Part shown: positions 8,135-15,277 of the stretch, one piece after another
How positions within the stretch are numbered: position 1 is the first letter of the stretch
Layout of the letters: each line of letters opens with the position of its first letter
From: Candidatus Equinaster intestinalis
GTDB lineage: Bacteria > Bacillota_A > Clostridia > Oscillospirales > Acutalibacteraceae
DNA: 17,070 bases
Assembly (NCBI GenBank): GCA_018065375.1
Contig: JAGHTJ010000190.1
Span: forward strand, 1-17,070
Direction of reading: 5' to 3'
Program-made: the position numbers and the translations under genes
Notes under the pieces: model-generated
Told to the model about the DNA's origin: nothing
The model's input: the letters and a program-made list of their open reading frames with translations, nothing else
Database searches by the model: none

Positions 8135-9553
8135 ATGAAAGAAATTCATATCAGCGATATAACGGTAGAAGCCTGCGCTCAAAGCAGCAATTCTTCCCTC
8201 ACCTTCAGAGAAAAAATAGAGGTTGCCAAGCTTTTGGACCGCATAGGCATTTCGGTTTTTGAGCTCGGAAAGGTATCGGGCGAAATGGCAGATAATCTGC
8301 TTATAAAATCGGTTGCCTCATCGGTAAAGGATTGCACCGTTGCGGTTTGCACGGATTTTGCCGAAGAAAAAATTGCAAGCGTGTGGTCGGCTCTTAAAGA
8401 GGCTAAACACCCGCGTCTTCAAATCTGCGCCGCCGTAAGCACGGCGAGAATGGAATACGTCTATCACAAAAAGGCGGACGGTATGATTGTCGCCATCAAA
8501 AAGGCTGTTTCCTACTGTAAAACACTTTGCGATGATGTTGAATTCATCGCGGAGGACGCTACGCGCGCGGATTTTGAGCACTTATGCAACATAATAAAGG
8601 TTGCCGCAGAATCGGGTGCATCAACCGTTTCGATATGCGATACCGCGGGAATTATGCTTCCCGATGAATTCGGAGAATTCATTAAATCCCTGTATGCGGC
8701 GGTTCCCGAGCTTAAAAATGTAAGCCTCGGTGTAAAATGCTCGGATAATCTGGGTGTTGCCAACGCCTGCGCCATATCGGCTATTAAAGAGGGTGCCACC
8801 GAAATCAAAGCGACCTCGGTTAAATTCGATACTGTGTCTCTCGAACAGATTTCACAGCTCATAAATCTCAAATCAGCCGCCATAGATGCGGTATGCAAGG
8901 TTTCAAATACCGAAATCAACCGCGTTTTGCAGAGCATTGAGCATTTATGCGACACAAGCGATGACCTTAAATCCCCCTTTGAAAACGGCGTAAGGCAAAA
9001 CGACCCCGATTTATTCCTCACCCAAAACGATACTCCCGAAAGCATCGTAAAGGCCGCCGAATCACTCGGCTATGAGCTTGACGATGAGGATAAAATGAAG
9101 GTTTGGAAATCCTTTACAAAGCTTGCACAGCACAAGGATAAGGTAACTCTCGGCGAATTCGAGGCAATAATTGCTTCTAAAGCCCTGCAGGTTCCCGCAA
9201 CCTACATACTCGAGAATTATGTTGTTACAACCGGCAATGCCATTGATATTTTAGCCCACGTAAAGCTTAAAAGGGACGGCGAAATATTTGACGGTGTATC
9301 TCTCGGAGACGGCCCCATAGATGCGGCTTTTCTTGCCATTGAGCAGATAACCGGTCATCACTACGAGCTTGATGATTTCCAGATTCAGGCGGTTTCCGAG
9401 GGCAAGGAAGCGGCAGGTCAAACCATCGTTAAGCTTCGCTCGGGCGGCAAAATATATTCGGGCCGCGGTATTTCAACCGATATTATCGGCTCGGGTGTAG
9501 AGGCATACGTAAACGCACTTAACAAAATTCTTTATGAGGAGGAGAACCTATGA
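8135..9553 (+). CDS. 2-isopropylmalate synthase-like protein with lost active site, allosteric domain kept
   Basis: A 472-residue protein alignable to LeuA: an HMGL-type TIM barrel (about 1-270), a linker, and the LeuA regulatory/dimer domain (about 340-470, with LGDGPIDAAFLAIEQITG and YSGRGISTDI). The catalytic motif LRDGEQ reads V-E-A-C-A-Q at 11-16, so the catalytic Arg is Glu12 and the metal-ligand Asp is Ala13. The second metal motif HCHND reads K-C-S-D-N at 201-205, replacing both histidines. The HESGIHQDG segment is also gone. Other barrel landmarks survive (SLTFREK, EDATRADF, CDTAGIMLP). The frame is intact and the gene is closely packed between gamma and the next gene, so it is not an obvious decaying pseudogene. 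A non-catalytic sensor or partner that binds leucine or isoleucine through the C-terminal domain is one possibility; a different chemistry is another. Function is unknown. Confidence 0.85.
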   Translation: MKEIHISDITVEACAQSSNSSLTFREKIEVAKLLDRIGISVFELGKVSGEMADNLLIKSVASSVKDCTVAVCTDFAEEKIASVWSALKEAKHPRLQICAAVSTARMEYVYHKKADGMIVAIKKAVSYCKTLCDDVEFIAEDATRADFEHLCNIIKVAAESGASTVSICDTAGIMLPDEFGEFIKSLYAAVPELKNVSLGVKCSDNLGVANACAISAIKEGATEIKATSVKFDTVSLEQISQLINLKSAAIDAVCKVSNTEINRVLQSIEHLCDTSDDLKSPFENGVRQNDPDLFLTQNDTPESIVKAAESLGYELDDEDKMKVWKSFTKLAQHKDKVTLGEFEAIIASKALQVPATYILENYVVTTGNAIDILAHVKLKRDGEIFDGVSLGDGPIDAAFLAIEQITGHHYELDDFQIQAVSEGKEAAGQTIVKLRSGGKIYSGRGISTDIIGSGVEAYVNALNKILYEEENL

Positions 9554-12009
9554 AGCTTTCCTTTTCGGTAAAAGGCTGGCAGGGTCTCTCATGGCAACAA
9601 ATAACGGATATTGCCTTGCAGATGGAATTTTCCGGCATTGAGCTTCACAGCGAATATGAGGAATTCAAAAACCGCGAAAATACATTTTCCGGGCAGAATA
9701 CAAAGGCTTTTGTGCGTTTAAATTATGAAAACCGTCTTACCGTTCCGTGCATTGATACGGTTTACCCGCTTGACGGTAAAAACACCGCTGAAATTTGCGA
9801 GCTTATAGCTCTGGCGCACGAATTAAAGGTAAAATACATTGCTTTTCACGTTAAAACGGAGGATACCGCCCTTATAAAAAGCGAAATATCAAACCTTCTT
9901 AATTGCGCCGAAAAAAATAAAATTACACTTTTAATAGTTACCGATGATGCTTTTTGCGATACCTTTAAGCTTCGCGAGCTTCTCGATACCTTTGCGAGTG
10001 ACAGCGTTGCCGCCCTTTGGGACTGCCGCGCCACCTGCTACAAGGCAACCGAGGACCCCTACGATACAATCGAGCATCTCGGAGCTTACATTAAACACGT
10101 TCATCTTGAGGACTATGCCGAAAACGGTGATTACACCGCCATCGGTGAAGGCAATATGCCGATTATGAATGTTATGAACGCCTTGTCCTCGGTGGATTAT
10201 GACGGATATTTGTCCCTGCAATGGAATCCCTCCTCGGTAAAGGGTATTGACGATTACGGCATTTTCCTGCCCCATTTCGTAACCTTTATGAGAAGATTTG
10301 CAAGCGAAAACCAAAAACGCAGGCTCTATCTAAATCATGACGGCACCGGCCGCTATATCTGGAAAAAAGATGAGCTTATTGATTTAACATTTTCGCGGGT
10401 TTTAGACCGTCTTGTAGAGGAATTCCCCGACCAATACGCCTTTAAGTATACCACCCTCGATTACACGAGAACCTATGCCGAGTTCAGGCGGGACGTAGAT
10501 GATTTTGCCCGCTCGCTTATATCTCTCGGCGTAAAATCGGGTGATAAGGTATCGGTATGGGCAACCAATGTTCCCGAATGGTTTATTGCATTCTGGGCAG
10601 TTACCAAAATCGGCGCGGTGCTCGTATCGGTAAACACGGCATACAAAATTCACGAAATCGAATATCTGCTCCGTCAATCGGATACCCACACCCTCATTAT
10701 GATAAAATCCTCCAAGGATTCCGATTACGCAGCGAGTATAAACGAATTATGTCCCGAAATTGCTTCAAGCAAGGCGGGAGAACCCCTGCATTGCAAACGT
10801 CTTCCCTTTTTACGTAATGTAATTACTGTCGGCTTTAAAATGCCGGGTTGCCTTACATTTGAGGAGGCTCTGCAAAGAAAAACTCTCGTTCCGCCCATTG
10901 AGGTTTCGCGTATGGCGGCAAATGTCCGCTCTACCGATGTATGCAATATGCAGTATACCTCGGGCACAACGGGCTTCCCGAAAGGGGTTATGCTTACACA
11001 CTACAACGTAATAAACAACGGCAAGTGTATAGGAGACCGTATGGGACTCTCCACTGCCGACCGTATGATGATTCAGGTTCCCATGTTCCATTGCTTCGGT
11101 ATGGTGCTTTCAATGACGGCATCTCTCACCCACGGAACAACGGTTTGTCCTCTGCCGTATTTTTCGGCAAAGGCTTCTCTTGACTGTATAAATCAGGAAA
11201 AAATCACCTGTTTCAACGGTGTTCCCACAATGTTTATTGCGATGTTCAACCACCCCGATTACCGCAAAACCGATTTCTCGTATATGAGAACCGGCATTAT
11301 GGCGGGCTCGGGTTGTTCGCCCGAGCTTATGAAAAGGGCAGCAGACCCGGGGGAAATGAATATGACGGGAATAGTAAGCGTTTACGGTCAGACCGAGTCT
11401 GCTCCCGGAAACACGATGTCCGCCTGGACCGATTCGCTCGAGCTTCGCACCGAAACCGTAGGCTATCCCTTCCCCCACGTTCAGTGCAAGGTTATCGACC
11501 CCGAAACGGGCGAAGAACTGCCGGACGGTGTAAACGGTGAATTCTGTTCACGCGGTTACAATGTTATGAAGGGCTATTACAAGATGGCGCAGGCAACAAA
11601 CAGCGCCATAGATAATGAAGGCTGGCTCCATTCGGGCGATATTGCTATGCGCAAGCCTGACGGCACCTACCTTATAACCGGCAGACTCAAGGATATGATT
11701 ATCCGCGGCGGTGAAAATATATATCCGAAAGAAATTGAGGAGTTTATATATACCCACGAAGCGGTACGTGATGTTCAGGTAATCGGTGTTCCCGATGAGA
11801 AGTACGGCGAGGAAGCCGCCGCCTGCATAATCTTAAAAGAAAATCAATCTGTAAGCGAGCAGGAAATGCGCAAATATATTACCGAAAAACTCGCTTCCCA
11901 CAAGGTTCCGAAATACATTTTGTTTGTTGATAGTTTTCCCATGAATGCCGCAGGCAAGGTTTTAAAATATAAAATGCGGGAAAATGTAATAAAACTATTG
12001 CAAAATTAA
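9550..12009 (+). CDS. Fusion of a degenerate sugar isomerase/epimerase TIM barrel to an acyl-CoA synthetase
   Basis: An 819-residue two-domain protein. Residues 1-250 resemble the xylose-isomerase-like sugar phosphate isomerase/epimerase family (ALWDC, IKHVHLEDY 181-189, AIGEGNMP). Residues from about 270 form a complete FadD-like adenylate-forming domain: YTSGTTGFPKGV (469-480), VYGQTESAPGN, LHSGDIAMRKPDG, the hinge GRLKDMIIRGGENIYP and the final lysine in AAGKVLKYK. It should make an acyl-CoA via acyl-AMP. In the barrel, expected metal residues appear replaced: the family's usual ETH is V-T-D (130-132), WDxHH is W-D-C-R-A (157-161), and the last Glu is Gln224. The isomerase is therefore probably inactive. 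The start overlaps the preceding stop by four bases (ATGA), implying translational coupling. The synthetase half is unlike the HTH-cupin ones, so the operon contains two lineages of acyl activation. Substrate is unknown. Confidence 0.88.
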   Translation: MKLSFSVKGWQGLSWQQITDIALQMEFSGIELHSEYEEFKNRENTFSGQNTKAFVRLNYENRLTVPCIDTVYPLDGKNTAEICELIALAHELKVKYIAFHVKTEDTALIKSEISNLLNCAEKNKITLLIVTDDAFCDTFKLRELLDTFASDSVAALWDCRATCYKATEDPYDTIEHLGAYIKHVHLEDYAENGDYTAIGEGNMPIMNVMNALSSVDYDGYLSLQWNPSSVKGIDDYGIFLPHFVTFMRRFASENQKRRLYLNHDGTGRYIWKKDELIDLTFSRVLDRLVEEFPDQYAFKYTTLDYTRTYAEFRRDVDDFARSLISLGVKSGDKVSVWATNVPEWFIAFWAVTKIGAVLVSVNTAYKIHEIEYLLRQSDTHTLIMIKSSKDSDYAASINELCPEIASSKAGEPLHCKRLPFLRNVITVGFKMPGCLTFEEALQRKTLVPPIEVSRMAANVRSTDVCNMQYTSGTTGFPKGVMLTHYNVINNGKCIGDRMGLSTADRMMIQVPMFHCFGMVLSMTASLTHGTTVCPLPYFSAKASLDCINQEKITCFNGVPTMFIAMFNHPDYRKTDFSYMRTGIMAGSGCSPELMKRAADPGEMNMTGIVSVYGQTESAPGNTMSAWTDSLELRTETVGYPFPHVQCKVIDPETGEELPDGVNGEFCSRGYNVMKGYYKMAQATNSAIDNEGWLHSGDIAMRKPDGTYLITGRLKDMIIRGGENIYPKEIEEFIYTHEAVRDVQVIGVPDEKYGEEAAACIILKENQSVSEQEMRKYITEKLASHKVPKYILFVDSFPMNAAGKVLKYKMRENVIKLLQN

Positions 12010-12026
12010 AAAAAATGTATTAAAAT
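11998..12026 (+). promoter_or_regulatory. Candidate internal promoter before the dehydrogenase gene
   Basis: TTGCAA (11998-12003) and TAAAAT (12021-12026) are separated by exactly 17 bases, overlapping the end of the synthetase gene. The match is 4/6 and 5/6 to the housekeeping consensus. A start near 12033 would leave a short leader with the GGAGG site. The stretch is very AT-rich, so this may be chance. If real, the dehydrogenase could also be expressed without the T-box. Confidence 0.35.
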
Positions 12027-12056
12027 AAATTAAAATTTTTTTTGGAGGTTACAAAA

Positions 12057-13097
12057 ATGAGCAATGTAGAAATGATACGTGAATTTGGCCACGAAGAAGT
12101 TGCCTTTTTCACAAACGAAAAGGCAGGACTCAGATGTATTATTGCAATACACAATACAAACCTCGGTCCCGCACTCGGCGGCTGCCGTCTTTCACCTTAT
12201 GCCAGCTATGACGATGCACTTTTTGATGTACTTCGTCTTTCACGCGGCATGAGCTTCAAAAACGCTGCAGCAGGTCTTCCCGTTGGCGGCGGCAAGGGTG
12301 TTATCATAGCAGACCCCTCACAGAGAACTCCCGAACTTATGGAAGCTTACGGCGAAGCCGTTGAATCCCTTCAGGGCAGATATTACACCGCAGAAGATGT
12401 TAATACCGACACCAGAGATATTGACTATATGATGCGCAAAACCAAATACGTAGTTGGCCGTGCTGACATCAGCGGCGACCCCTCACCTTTCACCGCTATC
12501 GGTGTATTCGAGGGTATCAAGGCTACCATGAAGTCGATTTACGGTACTGATGACCTCACCGGCCGCACTATCGCAGTTCAGGGTCTCGGCAAGGTTGGTT
12601 ACGATGTTGCAAAGCATTGCCACGATGCAGGTGCTAATATAGTTGCTTGTGTTCACAGCAACCGCAAGGCTATGGAAAAAGCTATTGCAGAGCTCGGCGC
12701 TACCGAGGTTCGTGAGAAGGATATTTTCGCTACCGAATGCGATGTATTCGCTCCCTGCGCTTTGGGTGCTATCATCAACCAGTACACCATTCCCCAGCTC
12801 CGTTGTAAGGCTATTGCCGGCGGCGCAAACAACGTTCTCTTTGACGATGCTTGCGGCGTTGAACTTAAAAAGAAAGGCATCGTTTATGCTCCTGACTTTA
12901 TTATCAACGGCGGCGGCGTAATCAATGCGGCTCAAGAAGCTTTCACCACCTACAACAAGGAAAATGTTCTTAAGCAGGTTAGAAATATTTACAACACTGT
13001 TTACAACATTCTTGAAGAATCCAAATCTACCGGCGAGCCCGAGGGCGTTATCGCTCAGAGATTTGCCGAAGAGCGTCTTAAAAACGGTCTTAAATAA
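12057..13097 (+). CDS. Leucine/branched-chain amino acid dehydrogenase (Glu/Leu/Phe/Val family)
   Basis: Reversibly converts a branched-chain 2-oxoacid plus ammonia to the amino acid. The 346-residue protein keeps the family catalytic residues at the classical numbering: Lys68 in MSFKNA, Lys80 in GGGKGV, and an Asp in AEDVNTD (111-117). The Rossmann part has GLGKVG (176-181) and PCALGAIIN. It aligns throughout with Bacillus leucine dehydrogenase; valine or phenylalanine dehydrogenase are the alternatives. Where the NAD-type enzyme has VTDINKE, this one has CVHSNRK (198-204), so the Asp that contacts the adenosine ribose is replaced by His200, followed by Ser, Asn and Arg. That hints at NADPH use. 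The start is ATG 12057: GGAGG at 12044-12048 is the binding site and would be coding if an upstream TTG at 12042 were used. It is the last operon gene, before a strong terminator. Confidence 0.92.
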   Translation: MSNVEMIREFGHEEVAFFTNEKAGLRCIIAIHNTNLGPALGGCRLSPYASYDDALFDVLRLSRGMSFKNAAAGLPVGGGKGVIIADPSQRTPELMEAYGEAVESLQGRYYTAEDVNTDTRDIDYMMRKTKYVVGRADISGDPSPFTAIGVFEGIKATMKSIYGTDDLTGRTIAVQGLGKVGYDVAKHCHDAGANIVACVHSNRKAMEKAIAELGATEVREKDIFATECDVFAPCALGAIINQYTIPQLRCKAIAGGANNVLFDDACGVELKKKGIVYAPDFIINGGGVINAAQEAFTTYNKENVLKQVRNIYNTVYNILEESKSTGEPEGVIAQRFAEERLKNGLK

Positions 13098-13111
13098 TTA
13101 AGAGCAGATAC

Positions 13112-13150
13112 AAAAACACCGCTGAATTTTAAAATTCAGCGGTGCTTTTT
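13112..13150. terminator. Bidirectional terminator between the operon and serS
   Basis: A perfect 28-base palindrome at 13117-13144 forms a hairpin with CACCGCTGAA arms. It is followed on the plus strand by CTTTTT and on the minus strand by TTTTTG, so it can end both the plus-strand operon (stop at 13097) and the convergent serS gene (stop at 13164). Confidence 0.9.
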
Positions 13151-13163
13151 ATTATGTTTTATA

Positions 13164-14462
13164 TTACAGATTTGTTTTTATCTCGGTTTTACCGCCCATA
13201 TAAGGCTGTAAAGCTTTCGGGATTTTAAGGGTATAATTCTTACCGTCAAACGAAAGATTGTTTTCAAGCAAAGCTATGAGCATTCTCGGAGGTGCTACAA
13301 CGGTATTATTAAGGGTATGAGCAAGGTATTTATTACCGTCCGCTCCCTTTACGCGAATGCCGAGTCTGCGAGCCTGGGCGTCTCCGAGATTGGAGCAGGA
13401 GCAAACCTCAAAATATTTCTTCTGCTTGGGCGACCACGCCTCAACATCATAGGATTTAACCTTTAAATCAGCCAAATCACCCGAACAGCATTCAAGGGTT
13501 CTTACCGGAATATCCATAGAGCGGAAAAGCTCAACCGAATAGCTCCACATTTTATGGAACCAATCCATACTCTCCTCGGGCTTACAAATTACTATCATTT
13601 CCTGCTTTTCAAACTGATGTATTCTGTAAATGCCGCGCTCCTCAATGCCATGCGCACCCTTTTCTTTACGGAAGCAGGGAGAATAGCTCGTAAGGGTAAG
13701 CGGTAAAGAAGCTTCGGGAGTTATTGTATCAATAAATTTACCTATCATGGAATGTTCGCTGGTGCCGATAAGATAGAGGTCTTCACCCTCGATTTTATAC
13801 ATCATGGCGTCCATTTCCTCAAAGCTCATAACACCCGTTACAACATTTGAGCGAATCATAAAGGGCGGAATACAATATGTAAAGCCTTTATCAATCATAA
13901 AGTCTCTTGCATACGCTAAAACCGAGCTGTGAAGACGCGCTATATCACCCATAAGATAATAGAAGCCTTCGCCTGCAACTCTGCCTGCCGCCTCCTTATC
14001 AATGCCGTTGAACATAGCCATAATATCGGTATGATAGGGTATTTCAAAATCGGGATTGGTCTGCTCTCCAAACTGCTCTACCTCGACATTTTCGCTATCG
14101 TCCTTACCTATCGGAACTGAAGCATCAATAATATTCGGAATTTTCATCATAACCTGACCGAGTTTTTGCTCATACTCGGTTTCGAGCGCTTCAAGCTCGG
14201 CAAGCCTCTGCGCGCTCTCGGTAACCTTTTTCTTCATTTCTTCGGCTTCTTCTTTTTTGCCCTGCGCCATCAATGCACCGATTTGCTTGCTGAACTTATT
14301 ACGGTCCGCCCTCAAATCATTTGCCTCACTGTTTGCGGCACGTTTTTTGGCATCAAGCTCGATAGCCTCATCAACGAGGGGAAGCTTCTGCTCCTTAAAT
14401 TTTTTCTTGATATTTTCCTTTACAATATCGGGATTTTCTCTTACAAATTTAATATCTAACAT
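13164..14462 (-). CDS. serS: Serine--tRNA ligase
   Basis: Charges tRNA-Ser with serine; class II synthetase of 432 residues, normal length. The N-terminal coiled-coil arm that grips the tRNA spans about 26-108. The core has TSE (234-236), the motif 2 region FRKEKGAHG...IYRIHQFEK (264-286), EVCSCSN and motif 3 around HTLNNTVVAPPRM (382-394) with its Arg393. Motif 3 and the GTSEHS loop differ from the common bacterial form (usually a GSGLAVGRT-like motif 3 and a PTAE-type loop) and look closer to archaeal-type or 'serS2' enzymes; this comparison is from memory. ATTCCTCC upstream on the plus strand is the reverse of a GGAGGAAT binding site. No T-box is seen in front of it. Confidence 0.93.
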   Translation of the reverse strand: MLDIKFVRENPDIVKENIKKKFKEQKLPLVDEAIELDAKKRAANSEANDLRADRNKFSKQIGALMAQGKKEEAEEMKKKVTESAQRLAELEALETEYEQKLGQVMMKIPNIIDASVPIGKDDSENVEVEQFGEQTNPDFEIPYHTDIMAMFNGIDKEAAGRVAGEGFYYLMGDIARLHSSVLAYARDFMIDKGFTYCIPPFMIRSNVVTGVMSFEEMDAMMYKIEGEDLYLIGTSEHSMIGKFIDTITPEASLPLTLTSYSPCFRKEKGAHGIEERGIYRIHQFEKQEMIVICKPEESMDWFHKMWSYSVELFRSMDIPVRTLECCSGDLADLKVKSYDVEAWSPKQKKYFEVCSCSNLGDAQARRLGIRVKGADGNKYLAHTLNNTVVAPPRMLIALLENNLSFDGKNYTLKIPKALQPYMGGKTEIKTNL

Positions 14463-14497
14463 AATATTCCTCCAAAAAAAGGATTTTTAACCTATAC

Positions 14498-14526
14498 ATT
14501 ATAACACACAAAAATCAGTTTTACAA
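14498..14526 (-). promoter_or_regulatory. Promoter of serS
   Basis: Reading the minus strand, TTGTAA (14526-14521) and TATAAT (14503-14498) are separated by 17 bases, with a TGT immediately before TATAAT forming an extended -10. The leader to the start codon is only about 30 bases, so a long regulatory RNA is excluded. Confidence 0.8.
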
Positions 14527-14578
14527 TAACCATAATCAAAATAAAGGATATAAAGTTGACTTTTTGATTATTTTGTAA
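14521..14578. repeat. Nested inverted repeat spanning the serS and rex promoters
   Basis: ATAATCAAAA (14532-14541) is repeated inverted and exactly as TTTTGATTAT (14562-14571), 20 bases apart. Outside it, TTACAA (14521-14526) matches TTGTAA (14573-14578). The inner repeat flanks the rex -35 and the outer left arm is the serS -35. It may be an operator or a chance feature of AT-rich sequence. It does not match the usual Rex site TTGTTAA-N4-TTAACAA. Confidence 0.5.
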
Positions 14579-14584
14579 TAGAAT
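14556..14584 (+). promoter_or_regulatory. Promoter of rex
   Basis: TTGACT (14556-14561) and TAGAAT (14579-14584) have a 17-base spacer and match the housekeeping consensus 5/6 and 5/6. The start codon of rex lies 22 bases beyond the -10, giving a very short leader with GGGGTGAT as the ribosome binding site. Confidence 0.8.
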
Positions 14585-14606
14585 AGGTAGAAATAGGGGT
14601 GATTTA

Positions 14607-15242
14607 ATGCAGATAAACGGAATTTCAGACAAGGTTATTTTGAGACTTCCGCGTTATTACCGTTTTCTCGGCGAATTATCAAATGCAGGCATAAAAAGAA
14701 TTTCATCTGGCGAGCTTGCCAAAAAAATGGGGCTTAATGCAAGCCAAATACGGCAGGACCTTAACTGCTTCGGCGGCTTCGGTCAGCAGGGATACGGCTA
14801 CAATACCGATATTCTGCGCAAAGAAATAGGCGCAATCCTCGGTATGGATAAATCCAAAAAAATTATACTTATAGGTCTCGGCAATCTCGGTAACGCGGTT
14901 GCCTCGCACATAAATTTTTCGGACAAGGGTTTTACGCTTATCGGTATTTTCGATATAAAGGAATCGCTTATAGGTCACGAGGTTCGCGGTGTTTCGGTAC
15001 GCTCGGTTGAGAATTTAGACGATTTCTGCCGGGAAAACAAACCCGTTGCGGCAATACTTTGTATACCAAAAGATGCAGTTCCGAATATTGCGGAGCGTCT
15101 CATACAAAACGGAGTAACTGCATTTCTCAATTTCAGCCACTACGATATTGCCCTCAATTATGAAGGCGTGGTAGTTGAAAACGTTCATATCGGAGATTCA
15201 CTTATGCGGCTCTCCTACGATATTAAAAATTTGAATAATTAG
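14607..15242 (+). CDS. rex: Redox-sensing transcriptional repressor Rex
   Basis: DNA-binding repressor that reads the NADH/NAD+ ratio and releases fermentation genes when NADH is high. The 211-residue protein has the winged-helix signature RLPRYYRFLGEL, ISSGELAKKMG, QIRQDLNCFGGFGQQGYGYN (10-70), then a Rossmann fold with GLGNLG. Length and motifs are typical. It is the first gene of a plus-strand cluster; the next gene starts 36 bases after its stop with no terminator between. Autoregulation is common in this family, but no consensus Rex operator was found in front of it. Confidence 0.95.
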   Translation: MQINGISDKVILRLPRYYRFLGELSNAGIKRISSGELAKKMGLNASQIRQDLNCFGGFGQQGYGYNTDILRKEIGAILGMDKSKKIILIGLGNLGNAVASHINFSDKGFTLIGIFDIKESLIGHEVRGVSVRSVENLDDFCRENKPVAAILCIPKDAVPNIAERLIQNGVTAFLNFSHYDIALNYEGVVVENVHIGDSLMRLSYDIKNLNN

Positions 15243-15277
15243 AAAGTTTTTTCACAAAATAAGTGCGGTGAATAATT

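Noticed and set aside
8512..9045. 177-codon minus-strand open frame opposite the LeuA-like gene
   Set aside because: It shows no recognisable domain and is explained as the shadow of a strongly supported plus-strand gene.
8135..9553. Calling this gene leuA or a citramalate synthase
   Set aside because: The catalytic Arg, Asp and both metal-binding His are replaced, so a functional name would mislead.
310..13097. Reading the operon as Stickland-type branched-chain amino acid fermentation
   Set aside because: The same VOR and dehydrogenase could run oxidatively, but induction by isoleucine starvation and AMP-forming synthetases fit synthesis better. Not excluded by sequence alone.
14463..14606. 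A consensus Rex operator
   Set aside because: No TTGTTAA-N4-TTAACAA-like site could be found; only the unrelated inverted repeat is present.
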